Shown: positions 48,355 through 59,456 of the stretch, piece by piece
How the letters are laid out: every line of letters begins with the position of its first letter
Position numbering within the stretch: position 1 is the first letter of the stretch
Assembly: GCA_030562215.1 (NCBI GenBank)
Contig: JAUPFL010000001.1
Span: 310,001-374,000, forward strand
Direction of reading: 5' to 3'
DNA length: 64,000 nucleotides
DNA from: Peribacillus frigoritolerans
GTDB taxonomy: Bacteria; Bacillota; Bacilli; Bacillales; DSM-1321
The notes under the pieces: model-generated
Told to the model about the DNA's origin: nothing
The model's database searches: none
The model's input: the letters and a program-made list of their open reading frames with translations, nothing else
Position numbers and translations under genes: made by a program

Positions 48355-49158
48355 TCAAACGACATACCCTAATATCTTTAAACGGTTTTCAACAAAACTC
48401 AGCGCATATTGAAATACATCATCACGCTCTGGTTCATTGAAGATTTCATGATAAAGCTTCGGCCATTCCTTATATTGCTTTTCACTGGCCATGTTATAAT
48501 TAAACCACTCACGAACCGCCTTCTTGTTCACGATTCGGTCATCTCCGCCCTGCATGACCAAAAGAGGCACATCCTGAAATTCAGGAATCTCTTCAAAAGC
48601 ATCCTTCATAGCCTGTGCAAGCTCGCGATACCAGCGAACTGAAACCTTTGTGATATATAATGTATCGTTTCTATCGGATTCACGAATTTCCGCACTTCTC
48701 GTCGCCATTTCAGGTGTCAATCCGGAATCTACCCTGAACTTAGGCATAACGATGTTCAATCCATGCGAGAGCGTTGTAAGGAACTTCCGCGGCTTCGTCA
48801 CGAGGCCCAAGCAAGGAGAAGAAAGAATCACCCCTGCAATGTCCCATTCCTCTTCCTGAAGAAGGCGTATCGAAATCAAACCGCCCATGCTGTGTCCAAG
48901 TAAAAAGACCGGCAACGAATATTCGTAAGCCTCTTCTATCCAGCTTTTCACTTCGTCCAAATACTCATCAAAGGAATCGATATGTCCCCTGTAGGCGCGA
49001 GTAGTCATCCCCTGCCCAGGAAGGTCGCCCATGACGACATGGTATCCAGCTGAAAGCCACATTTGTGTTACCCACTTATAACGTCCGTGATGTTCCATTG
49101 CCCCATGAACGATGACAATGACGCCCTTTGCGTCTCCTTCTGTCTCCCATTTCCACAT
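48355..49158 (-). CDS. ytpA: Alpha/beta hydrolase, lysophospholipase-like YtpA
   Basis: Serine hydrolase of the monoglyceride lipase/lysophospholipase group; in B. subtilis YtpA is tied to bacilysocin (a lysophospholipid) formation. Start MWKWETEGDAKGVIVIVHGA at 49158 after AAAGGGGG. The nucleophile elbow is LLGHSMGGLISIRLL; Asp lies in VMQGGDDRIVNKKA and His in LYHEIFNEPERDDV. 267 residues, intact. Monocistronic. Confidence 0.87.
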   Translation of the reverse strand: MWKWETEGDAKGVIVIVHGAMEHHGRYKWVTQMWLSAGYHVVMGDLPGQGMTTRAYRGHIDSFDEYLDEVKSWIEEAYEYSLPVFLLGHSMGGLISIRLLQEEEWDIAGVILSSPCLGLVTKPRKFLTTLSHGLNIVMPKFRVDSGLTPEMATRSAEIRESDRNDTLYITKVSVRWYRELAQAMKDAFEEIPEFQDVPLLVMQGGDDRIVNKKAVREWFNYNMASEKQYKEWPKLYHEIFNEPERDDVFQYALSFVENRLKILGYVV

Positions 49159-49365
49159 TCGAAATCCCCCTTTCACTTTTCACTTGTTGTGTACGATCCA
49201 TGATAGTTGAAATAATATATATAAATTATAACCATATTCATGATTTTCGACAAAAAAGAAATCTAACAAGTTGTACATTGCTATTATAAATAGCCAAGTG
49301 TATTTGCATACGGTATATTAAAATAATACATAAAAACATTCACTTCGGAAAGGAAATGATTGAAA

Positions 49366-49886
49366 ATGATTATTTATCCGTATAAAGGCAAAGAACCTGA
49401 AATTGCTGAAAGCGCTTATATCGCTGAAAATGCTGTCGTCACAGGTGATGTCAAAATCGGCGACGAAACATCAATCTGGTTCAATTCCGTCATTCGCGGT
49501 GATGTATCCCCAACCATCATCGGAAAAAAGTCAGTATACAGGATAACAGCGTCCTGCACCAAAGCCCCAATAATCCATTGATCATCGAGGATGAAGTAAC
49601 CATTGGCCATCAGGTCATTTTACATAGCTGTAAAATCCGCAAAGGAGCTTTAATCGGCATGGGATCGATCGTACTTGATGAAGCCGAAATCGGCGAAGGG
49701 GCTTTCATCGGTGCGGGCAGTCTCGTTCCCCAAGGTAAAGTCATTCCACCGAACATGTTGGCATTCGGACGTCCAGCTAAAGTCATCCGCGAAATCAACG
49801 AAGAAGATCGTCAGGATATGGAGCGCATCGTACGCGAATACGCCGAAAAAGGCCAATACTATAAAACGGCGGAACGAATAAAGTAA
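49366..49886 (+). CDS. ytoA: Gamma-carbonic-anhydrase-like protein YtoA, frame broken
   Basis: Left-handed beta-helix protein of the gamma carbonic anhydrase/PaaY group. MIIYPYKGKEPEIAESAYIA and GDETSIWFNSVIRGDVSPTI match YtoA. The frame breaks at AAAAAAG near 49525; one A gives GKKVSIQDNSVLHQSPNNPL and then IIEDEVTIGHQVILHSCKIR with the metal-site His residues. Restored length about 174 residues. A TTG at 49360 sits at better distance from AAAGGA and may be the true start. Confidence 0.87.
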
Positions 49887-50001
49887 TGCACGAGTAATTG
49901 ACTGAAAGTTACGAGTATTCACTCCTAACTCTCGTGGCCCTTAAGTTGAATTTCTTTGGGATTTCTTGAATTATTCCCGATAGACGGCAAAATTAATCCA
50001 T

Positions 50002-50040
50002 AAAAAAGGTGCCCCGCTAATTGCGGGACACCTTTTTTAT
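50002..50040. terminator. Bidirectional terminator between ytoA and metK
   Basis: AAAAAAGGTGCCCCGC pairs with GCGGGACACCTTTTTT around a short loop. Confidence 0.85.
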
Positions 50041-50045
50041 ATGAA

Positions 50046-51239
50046 TTACGCTTGTGCTTTTAATGTTTCTGCTTTGTCCGTGCGTTCCCATGGAAGATCG
50101 ACATCTGTACGGCCGAAGTGTCCGTAGGCAGCCGTTTGTTTGTAGATTGGGCGACGAAGGTCAAGCATTTTGATGATACCAGCTGGACGAAGGTCGAAGT
50201 TAGCGCGAACTAGGTCAACAAGGACTTCTTCGCTAACTGTACCAGTTCCGAACGTATCAATGGAGATCGATACAGGCTCTGCCACACCAATCGCGTATGC
50301 CAATTGAACTTCCGCTTTGTCGGCAAGGCCGGCTGCCACGATGTTTTTCGCAACGTAACGAGCAGCGTATGCAGCAGAACGGTCAACTTTAGTAGCATCC
50401 TTACCAGAGAATGCACCGCCCCCGTGACGAGCGTATCCGCCGTAAGTATCAACGATGATTTTACGTCCAGTAAGACCAGCATCCCCTTGAGGTCCGCCAA
50501 TTACGAAACGGCCAGTCGGGTTGATGAAATACTTAGTATCTGCATCGATCAACTCGGCTGGAACAACAGCTTTGATCACATGTTCTTTTAGATCGGCTTG
50601 AATTTGTTCAAGCGTAATTTCTGCATCATGCTGTGTAGAGATGACGATCGTATCTACACGTACAGGACGGTTATTCTCATCATATTCCACAGTTACCTGT
50701 GTTTTACCATCAGGGCGTAGGTAAGCAAGAGTTTCATCTTTACGAACTTGTGACAAGCGGAATGAAAGTTTATGCGCCAATGAAATCGGAAGCGGCATAA
50801 GCTCTTCTGTTTCATTACAAGCAAATCCGAACATTAGACCTTGGTCCCCTGCACCGATTGCATCGATTTCTTCCTCTGACATGTTTCCTTCACGAGCTTC
50901 CAATGCTTTATCGACACCAGCTGCGATATCGGCAGACTGCTCATCGATGGAACTCAACACGGCACAAGTTTCAGCATCGAAACCGTATTTCGCACGTGTG
51001 TAGCCAATTCCTTTAACCGTATCACGAACGATACGCGGAATGTCCACGTAAGCTGAAGTTGTAATTTCACCAGCAACAAGCACAAGACCTGTAGTTACAC
51101 TAGTTTCACACGCAACACGTGCATTTGCATCCTTAGCTAGGATAGCATCTAAAATGGAATCTGAAATCTGATCACAAATTTTGTCCGGATGGCCCTCTGT
51201 AACAGATTCAGAAGTAAATAGACGTTTCTTTGACATCAT
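50046..51239 (-). CDS. metK: S-adenosylmethionine synthetase
   Basis: Makes S-adenosylmethionine from methionine and ATP. The 397-residue frame is intact: [20 protein letters not shown] at the N-terminus, the signature [20 protein letters not shown] and the P-loop-like [32 protein letters not shown] precedes the start. It is expressed under a SAM-I riboswitch, so it shuts off when SAM is plentiful. Confidence 0.97.
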   Translation of the reverse strand: MMSKKRLFTSESVTEGHPDKICDQISDSILDAILAKDANARVACETSVTTGLVLVAGEITTSAYVDIPRIVRDTVKGIGYTRAKYGFDAETCAVLSSIDEQSADIAAGVDKALEAREGNMSEEEIDAIGAGDQGLMFGFACNETEELMPLPISLAHKLSFRLSQVRKDETLAYLRPDGKTQVTVEYDENNRPVRVDTIVISTQHDAEITLEQIQADLKEHVIKAVVPAELIDADTKYFINPTGRFVIGGPQGDAGLTGRKIIVDTYGGYARHGGGAFSGKDATKVDRSAAYAARYVAKNIVAAGLADKAEVQLAYAIGVAEPVSISIDTFGTGTVSEEVLVDLVRANFDLRPAGIIKMLDLRRPIYKQTAAYGHFGRTDVDLPWERTDKAETLKAQA

Positions 51240-51334
51240 ATTTCCTCCTTGGAAGTTAGTATGTTGTAGGCATAAGCCTGATTTTTACGGAACTCGTTTC
51301 CCTCATTAGTTTCGACTATAGACACAGAATTACT

Positions 51335-51563
51335 TAAAAAACACAAAAACCTTCCCTGGCAAATGAGGAAAGGTTTAAAATTCTGTCTTCTATCCTTTCA
51401 CTCTTATCGTTCAAGGGTTTTTTACCTTGCTCAGGTTAGCACCATCACCACTATTCCTTGAAGATCTTCGCTTTATTTTCGGCGATCGATCTTGGAGTCA
51501 AGTTCAATATGGCAGGTTGCTGGGTTTCAAAGGGCCTGTCCCTCCACCAACTCGGGATAAGAG
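51335..51563 (-). ncRNA. SAM-I riboswitch (S-box) of metK
   Basis: P1 pairs CTCTTATC (minus 51563-51556) with GATAAGAG (51408-51401). The core reads GGTGGAGGGACAGGCCC, then TTTGAAACCCAGCAACCTG, very close to the S-box consensus. The expression-platform terminator stem AAACCTTTCC/GGAAGGTTT (51377-51347) is followed by a T run. SAM binding favours termination ahead of metK. Confidence 0.95.
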
Positions 51564-51580
51564 AATCCGTACAATTTAAG

Positions 51581-51610
51581 ATAATATCGTATCTGGCTGG
51601 AATTTGTCAA
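51581..51610 (-). promoter_or_regulatory. Sigma-A promoter of metK
   Basis: TTGACA (51610-51605) and TATTAT (51586-51581) are 18 bases apart, about 18 bases before the riboswitch P1 stem. Confidence 0.65.
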
Positions 51611-51922
51611 TGCTTTTCTAAAAAGAACATTTCCACCCAGAATGGCGTTCATTTGAAAAATCATGTTGATACAACGTCCTAACGGGGTTTACAATGCAAA
51701 ATACGAATAGAAATGTTGTAAATTGCCATTAATAATAAAGTATTGAGCATCGAAAAGGAATGACATCCTGACTTTCCCATTAGACATATATTGCTTACTT
51801 ACTTCCTATTTAAATAAATTTTTCTTCATGAAAGTATATGCGATAATCCTGACTCGGTTCCTGCCGGATTAAAATGATTAATGCGGCCAGCTGAAAATAA
51901 TCACAAATTAAAAGAAATAGTA
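51611..51922. other. Divergent intergenic region metK / pckA
   Basis: A/T-rich with no supported gene. Contains the upstream regions of both promoters; I could not identify a convincing CcpN or CcpA operator by eye. Confidence 0.4.
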
Positions 51923-51950
51923 TAGACTAATTAAATGAATGTGTTATACT
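51923..51950 (+). promoter_or_regulatory. Probable sigma-A promoter of pckA
   Basis: TAGACT (51923-51928) and TATACT (51945-51950) are 16 bases apart, 43 bases before the pckA start. Confidence 0.5.
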
Positions 51951-51992
51951 AATTGTAATCTAAAAACTCAAACAAAGGAAGGTACCTCATAT

Positions 51993-53578
51993 ATGAATTC
52001 TGTAGATGTTTCTAATGAGTTACACCAATTATTAACAGGAAACAATGTGCAAACTCAACTATCAGTTCCTCAATTGGTCGAAAAAGTACTAAGCAGAAAT
52101 GAAGGCGTTTTAACATCAACCGGCGCGGTTAAAGCTGAAACTGGCAAATATACTGGTCGTTCACCTAAAGATAAGTTTATCGTGGAAGAAGCATCAGTTA
52201 AAGATAAAATCGATTGGGGTCCCGTGAACCAGCCGATTTCCGAAGATGTGTTCAATAAACTATATAATAAAGTAGTTGACTACCTAAAAGCAAAAGAAGA
52301 GATTTTTGTTTTTAAAGGTTTCGCTGGTGCAGACGAAACATCACGTCTTCCCATCCGTGTTGTTAATGAATATGCTTGGCATAACCTTTTCGCCCATACT
52401 TTGTTCATCCGTCCAAACGAAGAGGAACTGAGAGGTCACGAAGCTGAATTCACGATCCTTTCTGCACCTAACTTCAAAGCGGACCCAGAAGTGGACGGAA
52501 CTACATCCGAAACTTTCATCATCGTTTCATTTGAACGCCGTACCATCTTGATCGGCGGAACGGAATATGCAGGAGAAATGAAAAATCGATCTTCTCGATC
52601 ATGAACTACTTACTTCCAGAGGCTGGAATCCTTCCAATGCATTGCTCTGCTAACGTAGGACGTGAAGGGGACGTCGCTTTATTCTTCGGACTGTCCGGTA
52701 CAGGCAAAACAACTTTATCAGCAGACACTAGCCGTAAACTGATTGGTGATGACGAGCATGGCTGGTCTTCTAACGGCGTATTCAACATCGAAGGCGGCTG
52801 CTATGCGAAAACGATCAACCTTTCACGTGAAAAAGAACCACAAATTTTCGATGCGATCCGTTTTGGTGCTGTATTGGAAAATGTTGTTGTTGATCCGGAT
52901 ACACGTGAAGCGAACTATGATGACAGTTCATTGACTGAAAACACTCGTGCCGCTTACCAAATGCAAGCGATCGATAACATCGTGAACCCAAGTATTGCAG
53001 GACACCCTAATACAATCATTTTCTTAACAGCTGATGCTTCAGGCGTTCTGCCTCCAATCAGCAAGCTTTCCAAAGAACAGGCAATGTTCCACTTCCTAAG
53101 CGGATACACTAGTAAATTGGCTGGTACTGAAAGGGGCGTAACTTCACCGGAAGCTACATTCTCCACTTGCTTCGGCTCACCATTCTTACCGCTTCCAGCT
53201 ACACGTTATGCCGAGATGCTTGGTGATAAAATTGACGAGCACAATGCAAAGGTATACCTTGTCAACACAGGATGGACTGGCGGTGCATACGGAACTGGAA
53301 GCCGTATGAAACTTGCTTACACTCGTGCAATGGTACAAGCGGCACTTGAAGGTGAATTAGCGAACATCGAAACGATCAAAGATGATATCTTCGGTTTGGA
53401 TATCCCGCTTCATGTTCCTGGTGTTCCTGATGAAGTCCTTCAACCAATCAAGACATGGGCAGATCCTGCCGCTTATAAAGAAGCAGCAACAGACCTTGCC
53501 GCACAATTCCGTGCAAACTTCAAGAAATTCAAAAGCGTTCCAAGTGAAATCGAAGAACTTGGCGGACCTACAGCTTAA
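51993..53578 (+). CDS. pckA: Phosphoenolpyruvate carboxykinase (ATP), frame broken
   Basis: Gluconeogenic enzyme converting oxaloacetate and ATP to PEP. Start [20 protein letters not shown] at 51993 after AAGGAAGG. The frame breaks in AAAAA near 52582; one A restores [20 protein letters not shown]. The P-loop is [15 protein letters not shown], followed by [20 protein letters not shown] with metal-binding residues. [20 protein letters not shown] is also diagnostic. Restored length about 527 residues. Monocistronic with a terminator. Confidence 0.95.
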
Positions 53579-53589
53579 TAAATTGTACA

Positions 53590-53622
53590 AAAAAGGACCA
53601 AGCTCTTGCTTGGTCCTTTCAG
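53590..53622 (+). terminator. Terminator after pckA
   Basis: AAAGGACCAAGC pairs with GCTTGGTCCTTT. Confidence 0.85.
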
Positions 53623-53629
53623 TTTGTCG

Positions 53630-53799
53630 ACAAGCAATGTTTCTTCCCGAACCATGATTATGGTTTACTTTATTAAGTGCCATGGAAGGCGAAATATAGC
53701 GTCTACCATCTGCGGTCGAATAAATCTGCCGGATAGGGCTAAAGATCGCGTCTACGGTGAATAATATTCCATTAGCCCGATATACCTCATATACGTTTG
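53630..53799 (-). pseudogene. Unidentified coding fragment
   Basis: On the minus strand this reads NVYEVYRANGILFTVDAIFS, then PIRQIYSTADGRRYISPSMA and LNKVNHNHG. Its amino acid composition and mixed strand/helix pattern look like real protein sequence. There is no start codon with a ribosome binding site. Upstream (higher coordinates) it runs straight into intergenic repeat family 2, and downstream into the pckA terminator. I infer a gene remnant of unknown family. Confidence 0.3.
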
Positions 53800-53881
53800 A
53801 ATAACTGGCTAGCCGAGATCCTGCTAGAACTTGCGGCGAGGAGGCTTGGCGGAAAGGAAGCTGATTTCTGAAAACCAACTG
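53800..53881. repeat. Intergenic repeat family 2, copy F (inverted, shortened)
   Basis: GAATAACTGGCTAGCCGAGA, GAGGAGGCTTGGCGGAAAGG and AAGCTGATTTCTGAAAACCA are the reverse complement of the blocks in copies B and D. Confidence 0.65.
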
Positions 53882-53937
53882 GATCGTTTCCACGGTCTGA
53901 ATGGACCAAGCCCTTGCATGGTCATTTTCTTGATTGG

Positions 53938-53970
53938 AAAAAGGGCGCTGTGATAGTCAGCGCCCCCTTA
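53938..53970 (-). terminator. Terminator after wecC
   Basis: GGCGCTG (53944-53950) pairs with CAGCGCC (53958-53964), with flanking AAGGG/CCCTT and a T run on the minus strand. Confidence 0.75.
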
Positions 53971-54003
53971 ATCGTTATTCCATTATCAATGTTGTCCAAG
54001 TTT

Positions 54004-55302
54004 TTAGATGATCGCTTTATTCCTGGCTTTTTTCATGGACACTGTTTTGTATTGATATATATTGCCCAAGTTTGCCACCGGGACATCTGTTTTAGTTGCA
54101 TCAATGCAATTGCGTGTATCCAGAATCAATTTATTGTTCATAAGATTCGATAGCTTATCATAATCCATCTGTTTAAATTCATCATGGTCAGTCAGGATAA
54201 GTATCAAGTCGGCATCATTTACAGCGTCTTCCACTGATACGACTGGCATCTTTCCAGATTGGACATGCGGGTCATGCAAGGCTACATCCACGTTTTCCAT
54301 CCCCATCAAGATATTGACGACATCAATGGCGGGACTTTCACGAATATCATCTACATTTCCTTTGTAAGCAAGACCGAAAACAGCTACTTTTGGCTTCCGG
54401 ATCCTCCAGCATCATCCTTACGGAATTAACGATGTAATAAGGCATCGATACGTTGGTATCACGGGCCAATTTAATGATTCTCGCATACTCTGGTGCCTTT
54501 GCAACGACGAAATACGGATCAACCGCTAAACAATGGCCGCCAACTCCTGGTCCTGGTTGGTGAATATTGACACGAGGGTGTTTGTTTGCCATCGATATGA
54601 CATCCAAAACATTGATGTCCAGCTCGAAACAGATTTTCGTCAGCTCATTCGCAAGGGCGATATTGACATCCCTGAAGGTGTTTTCCATCAGTTTGGACAT
54701 TTCAGCCGTTTTCGCATCCGTCTGAATGATCTCCCCTTGAACGAAGGTTTTGTAAACAAGACTTCCTTTATATGAGCATGTTTCCGTGATGCCCCCTACG
54801 ATACGGTTATTATGAACCAACTCTTCAAGAATCCTTCCAGGTAAAACGCGTTCCGGACAATGAACGAGGAAAATGTCTTTTCCGATGGTAAGGCCCGTCC
54901 TCTCGATCATCGGTTTAATATGATCATCCATGCTTCTTGGCGCTATCGTCGATTCGATAATGATGACATTCCCTTTTTTGATAAAAGGAAGAATGTTTGA
55001 GGTTGCATCCATGACATGTGTTAAATCACAGGATTGATGCATGTCCTTTTATTTGGAGTAGGCACCGCGATGATGAAAACATCCGCATGTTCCGGGCTTA
55101 ACGCAGCCCGAAACTTATTGGAAGTAAGCACTTCTTGCAATACCTCCTCCAATCCAGGTTCTTCGATATGGAGCCTGCCGCTATTCAAATTGGAAATAAT
55201 CTCAGGATGGATATCCACGCCGACGACATCGACACCGTGTTTCGCAAACATTAAAGAAGTTGGAAGTCCTATATAACCAAGTCCGATTGTACAAAGTTTC
55301 AT
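54004..55302 (-). CDS. wecC: UDP-N-acetyl-D-mannosaminuronate dehydrogenase (WecC family), frame broken twice
   Basis: NAD-dependent UDP-sugar 6-dehydrogenase, most likely UDP-ManNAc to UDP-ManNAcA since wecB is adjacent. Start MKLCTIGLGYIGLPTSLMFA at 55302 after GGAGTGG, with the Rossmann GxGxxG. First break at AAAAGG near 55040 (one A gives PNKKDMHQSCDLTHVMDATS). Second near 54400, where AAAA seems to hold one base too many (or two too few) before VAVFGLAYKGNVDDIRESPA. Catalytic region: QPGPGVGGHCLAVDPYF. Restored length about 430 residues. Last gene of a three-gene polysaccharide operon. Confidence 0.87.
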
Positions 55303-55343
55303 ATAAACCACTCCTATCTATTTTTCTGCTACACTCAAATTTG

Positions 55344-56659
55344 TTAGGCTGTTTGATAGATTTCGATAAAGATTTCCTTCTCTTGTTTCCAATTGTATTT
55401 TTGTCGCGCCTTCAGGCAGTTTTGGCTCATTTCCGCCCTTTTTTCAGGATGCTTCAATAAGTAATTGACACCTTCGGCAATTGATTTTGGATCATGTGAA
55501 TCGACACACACACCGATTTTTTCCGTATCGACAACCTTTTGAATTTCAGGAAAGCTACAGGCAACCACAGGCACACCGCTCATCATATATTCAAACAATT
55601 TATTTGAAGATGCGGAGTAGTGATTAAAGCAGACATTATTCAATATCTGAAAACCTAAATACGCATTTTTGGTATAATGGAGCAGCTCGTCGACCGGAAC
55701 CTTCGGCAGGAACTTCACACGATGCTCCAGATTCATGTCGCTTACTTTTTTCATTAATTCATCCTTGATCCTTCCATCCCCGATAAAAACCACCGTTCCG
55801 CCCTCGATCATCGGTACAGCATCAACCAATTGCTCTAACCCTCTTCCCATTTGAACGCCGCCTTGGTATAACAATATCGGTTCATTCTCTGGCAAATCGA
55901 GCAGCTCATGCAAATTCACGGCCGTACTTTCCTCCGGATTGGTTGGAATCGGGTAGTTATGGACCACCTTGGGATACAGACCATATAAGTCTTCGTTATA
56001 CTTAGCTCTCGTATGGTTTTCGGCAATCATTTCATCGACGAACATTAATAGGAATTTCTCCATCATCCCGTAAATTCGGCTATTATATCCCGTTCTGCTC
56101 GTTTGTACTTCATGCGAGTCATAAATCAGCTTTTTCCTTCTCAACCATTTACTGCTGATAGCTCCTGCATGAGCGTATTCAAGTCATTTGAATGATAAAA
56201 ATCATATTTCCTTTTCCGGCCATGATAGATCATTTGACCAAAAATGTAGCTCCTCGTTAACAGTGTCGGCAGCTTTGTTTTAGTGATGATCAGGGTGCCC
56301 ATCGCAAGTAGTGCAAATGAACCGAACAGTATTCCCGATCCCATCCAGCCATTGATTAAGTTCAAATTCCACAACGTATTCCAGACCAATAAGGCCAATA
56401 GAACGATTTCAAACTTCTTTTTCTTCAATTTGCCAACGATCCTGAGAATTTTATGAAGCGCCTCCCAGCGGTTATTCACCCTAGTGACCGAGAAACCATT
56501 TTGGTGTTTCTCCTTTTTGGCCAAACCCTCGATTTTCCAGTTATGAATGGCAATTAAATCGACTTCATAACCCGCTTCTGTGAGTGCTGTGCATTCTCTT
56601 AGAACCCTCGCATCGTTCGTAAAGTGATTCCACACGAACATACATACTTTCTTCGCCAT
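55344..56659 (-). CDS. Glycosyltransferase family 4, frame broken
   Basis: GT-B fold glycosyltransferase. Start MAKKVCMFVWNHFTNDARVL at 56659, six bases after GGAGG. It has two internal hydrophobic segments (FEIVLLALLVWNTLWNLNLI; GSGILFGSFALLAMGTLIIT), suggesting membrane association. The frame breaks near 56150: CAGGAGC lacks a G, and CAG GGA GCT gives LMQGAISSKWLRRKKLIYDS joined to HEVQTSRTGYNSRIYG. The donor-binding part contains LLYQGGVQMGRGLEQLVDA and SSNKLFEYMMSGVPVVACSF. Restored length about 440 residues. Sits between a second glycosyltransferase and wecC. Confidence 0.82.
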
Positions 56660-56682
56660 GTTGTCCTCCACTTCCGGATTTT

Positions 56683-57886
56683 TCAGCCTGACGCTTCCAT
56701 CACGTTGATGAGACCTTTAATATTTTTAGACCATTGAAAATGTTGTTTAGCATACCGATGACCGTTTTCCCCCAGTTCTTCACGAAGGGCTGGATCTGCG
56801 GCCATTGTCAGTATATGCTGACAGATTTCATCAACATTTCTGCTCTCTGCCACCAACCCGCATTTCGCCTCAGAGAGCATCTTTTTCGCCCTGCCGTCCA
56901 CATCACCGACAATAGGTTTTCCGACACACATATAATCGATGATTTTACCAGGCAGGACCTTATTGAAGACTTCTTTTTCAACCAAGCTCACATAGGCAAT
57001 ATGGGATGTTGAAACTTCATGAAGAGTGACTCTTCGATTCATCGCATTAATCATCTTAATGTTAGTCAGCCCTCTAGAGCTTATCTCCTTCTCCACTTCG
57101 GATATCCGATATCCATATCCAATCATCGAGAACTCGATTTGTTTATGTTCCTTAGCTTTTCAGCTACGGCTATCAGTTTTTTCAAGTCCTGGGCCAGTCC
57201 GATATTCCCCGCATAAACGACCTTGATTACCTTTTCCGATACGGGTGTAAGCAAATTCTTTAACGTCAGCTCATCCGCCGTCAGCGAATTAGGGATGAAT
57301 TGTATGGCCTCTTCCTTGACTCCCTTTGCAACGATATAATCCCTGAAACCAGGACTATTGATGATAATAAAATCTGAATGCCGATATAGCTTCCTTTCCA
57401 GGAAGAAAGCGACTTTCAAAACCCACTTATTATTAAATACTCCTACTCCTATCAACGATTCCGGCCATAAATCCCTGACATCGGTAATGAGTTTCGCCTT
57501 CATCTTTTTCTTGGCGATCAACGCCGCCAAAGTCGGGAAGATCGGCGGGGTCGTAGCAAACACATAATCATATTTTTTTCGAGACGGATGATTGTATAAA
57601 TGAAAAGCCACATCGCTTCAAGATAATGAAGCAACCGCTTCCCCATATTGCTTGTATACCTCTTCACTTTGTCCGGCTTAATCCTGATGACATCTTCTTC
57701 AATGCTATCTTCATCCCAAAACTTTGTATCTTGATATAAACTTTGATTAGGATAACTCGGCTTCAATGTGATGACCGTTACCTCGAATCCGTTTCTTTTC
57801 AAATGGAGATATATATTTTTCATTCTATTTCCCGCACTTCCGATTTCCGGATAAAAGTTTTGCACGATCATCAGGACGCTTTTCAT
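56683..57886 (-). CDS. Glycosyltransferase family 4 (WbuB-like), frame broken twice
   Basis: GT4 enzyme, first gene of the operon. Start MKSVLMIVQNFYPEIGSAGN at 57886 after AGGTGA. Breaks: seven A near 57570 (an eighth gives RLEKKYDYVFATTPPIFPTL) and AAA near 57140 (one A gives NINKIEFSMIGYGYRISEVE). Other motifs: ITDVRDLWPESLIGVGVFNN and SLVEKEVFNKVLPGKIIDYM then CVGKPIVGDVDG, as in WbuB/FnlC-linked transferases of ManNAc- or FucNAc-containing polymers. Restored length about 400 residues. The acceptor is unknown. Confidence 0.82.
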
Positions 57887-58082
57887 ATTCACCTATCACC
57901 TCTATTCTGCTTAGCTATACTTCCTGCTTTATATTGTAAATGCCAGATATTAACTTAAGGTTAAAGAAATATAAAGTCCTCATTAATATTGTAAAAATTC
58001 TGTTAATAATTGTATCGTTTTTATATTTCCCATGAACTTCCCGTTATAATGGGAGAGACATTCAGAAGGGGAGGAAATGAGC

Positions 58083-59225
58083 ATGCCTAAACAACGTATT
58101 AAGGTCATGACCGTATTTGGTACAAGACCAGAGGCTATCAAAATGGCACCAGTCGTTTTGGAACTGAAAAAGCATCCAGAAGAAATAGAAACCATCGTGG
58201 TGGTCACCGCCCAGCATAGGGAAATGCTCGACCAAGTCTTGCAATGTTTTCAAATTAAGCCAGATCACGATTTGGATATGATGAAGGATAGACAAACATT
58301 AGAAGAAATTACAACTCGAGGGCTTGAAAAATTGAGTTCGCTCATGAATGAAATAAAACCGGATATCGTCCTCGTGCATGGGGATACAACGACAACTTTC
58401 ATCGCAAGCTTGGCGGCTTTCTATAATAAGATACAGATTGGTCACGTTGAAGCTGGTCTGCGGACTGGTAATAAGTATTCTCCATATCCTGAAGAGATGA
58501 ATAGGCAGTTGACAGGCGTCTTGGCTGATTTGCACTTTGCGCCAACAAATCAGGCGGCAGAGAATCTACTTTTGGAAAATAAAAAGAGCGATTGTATCCA
58601 TATTACTGGCAATACGGCTATCGATGCTTTGAAAACAACAGTAAGGAAAGACTATGAACATCCGATTCTATCTGGTTTAAATGGAGATCGTATGATATTG
58701 ATGACAGCGCACAGACGGGAAAACATCGGAAAACCAATGGAAGAAATATTCCGTTCCGTCAAACGCCTGCTTGAAGATTACACGGATATCCAAGTTGTTT
58801 TCCCGCTTCATAAAAACCCGGTTGTCCGTGAAATTGCTTACCGGATTTTTGGTGAAACGGAAAGGCTTCATTTAATAGAGCCGCTTGAAGTGCTTGATTT
58901 TCATAATTTTGCGGCGCACGCCCATCTAATATTGACAGATTCCGGAGGGGTGCAAGAAGAAGCTCCCTCACTTGGCGTTCCCGTCCTTGTGTTACGCGAT
59001 ACAACAGAACGTCCGGAAGGAATCGATGCTGGTACCCTTTTATTGGCAGGAATTGAGGAAGAACGAATTTACCAATTAGCCTCAGACTTACTTACAAATG
59101 AAGAAACCTATAAAAAAATGGCGACAGCTTCCAACCCATATGGAGATGGATTCGCTTCAAAGCGGATTGTCGAAATCCTATTAACGCATTGCGGAATGAA
59201 ATCCCCCTTCCATTATAAAAAATAA
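58083..59225 (+). CDS. wecB: UDP-N-acetylglucosamine 2-epimerase (non-hydrolysing)
   Basis: Interconverts UDP-GlcNAc and UDP-ManNAc (also called MnaA). Start MPKQRIKVMTVFGTRPEAIK at 58083 is preferred over the ATG at 58077, which lies too close to AGGGGAGG. Family motifs: VVTAQHREMLDQVL, DIVLVHGDTTTTFIASLAAF, HVEAGLRTGNKYSPYPEEMN, MTAHRRENIGKPM and LTDSGGVQEEAPSLGVPVLV. 380 residues, intact. Divergent from the wecC/glycosyltransferase operon, whose dehydrogenase would use its product. It may be one of two copies in the genome. Confidence 0.93.
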   Translation: MPKQRIKVMTVFGTRPEAIKMAPVVLELKKHPEEIETIVVVTAQHREMLDQVLQCFQIKPDHDLDMMKDRQTLEEITTRGLEKLSSLMNEIKPDIVLVHGDTTTTFIASLAAFYNKIQIGHVEAGLRTGNKYSPYPEEMNRQLTGVLADLHFAPTNQAAENLLLENKKSDCIHITGNTAIDALKTTVRKDYEHPILSGLNGDRMILMTAHRRENIGKPMEEIFRSVKRLLEDYTDIQVVFPLHKNPVVREIAYRIFGETERLHLIEPLEVLDFHNFAAHAHLILTDSGGVQEEAPSLGVPVLVLRDTTERPEGIDAGTLLLAGIEEERIYQLASDLLTNEETYKKMATASNPYGDGFASKRIVEILLTHCGMKSPFHYKK

Positions 59226-59234
59226 AATAGTGAG

Positions 59235-59269
59235 AAAAGCCTGTCACGTAAGCGGCAGGCTTTTTTTCT
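59235..59269 (+). terminator. Terminator after wecB
   Basis: AAAGCCTGTC pairs with GGCAGGCTTT (one wobble or mismatch near the loop), followed by a long T run. Confidence 0.8.
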
Positions 59270-59456
59270 ATTCAGTCAGATTTTGAAACGGCTGCTCCCA
59301 TTTTCATTTGCCCTTTCATTAGCGCCGGATTAAAGGAAAGAGTGGATAACTAATTTTAATTTGAAAATGTTAAATACATATGTGATAGTTTGGGTAGATC
59401 AATGTTTCATTGAAGTCAATCGTATTAGATTGAAAGCCTGTTTGGAGGCGTTGTAA

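Noticed and set aside
53357..53893. 178-codon minus-strand frame across the pckA 3' end, terminator and repeat F
   Set aside because: As a single gene it makes no sense, since it crosses a terminator and a repeat. Only the middle part (53630-53799) looks like a genuine coding relic and is listed separately.
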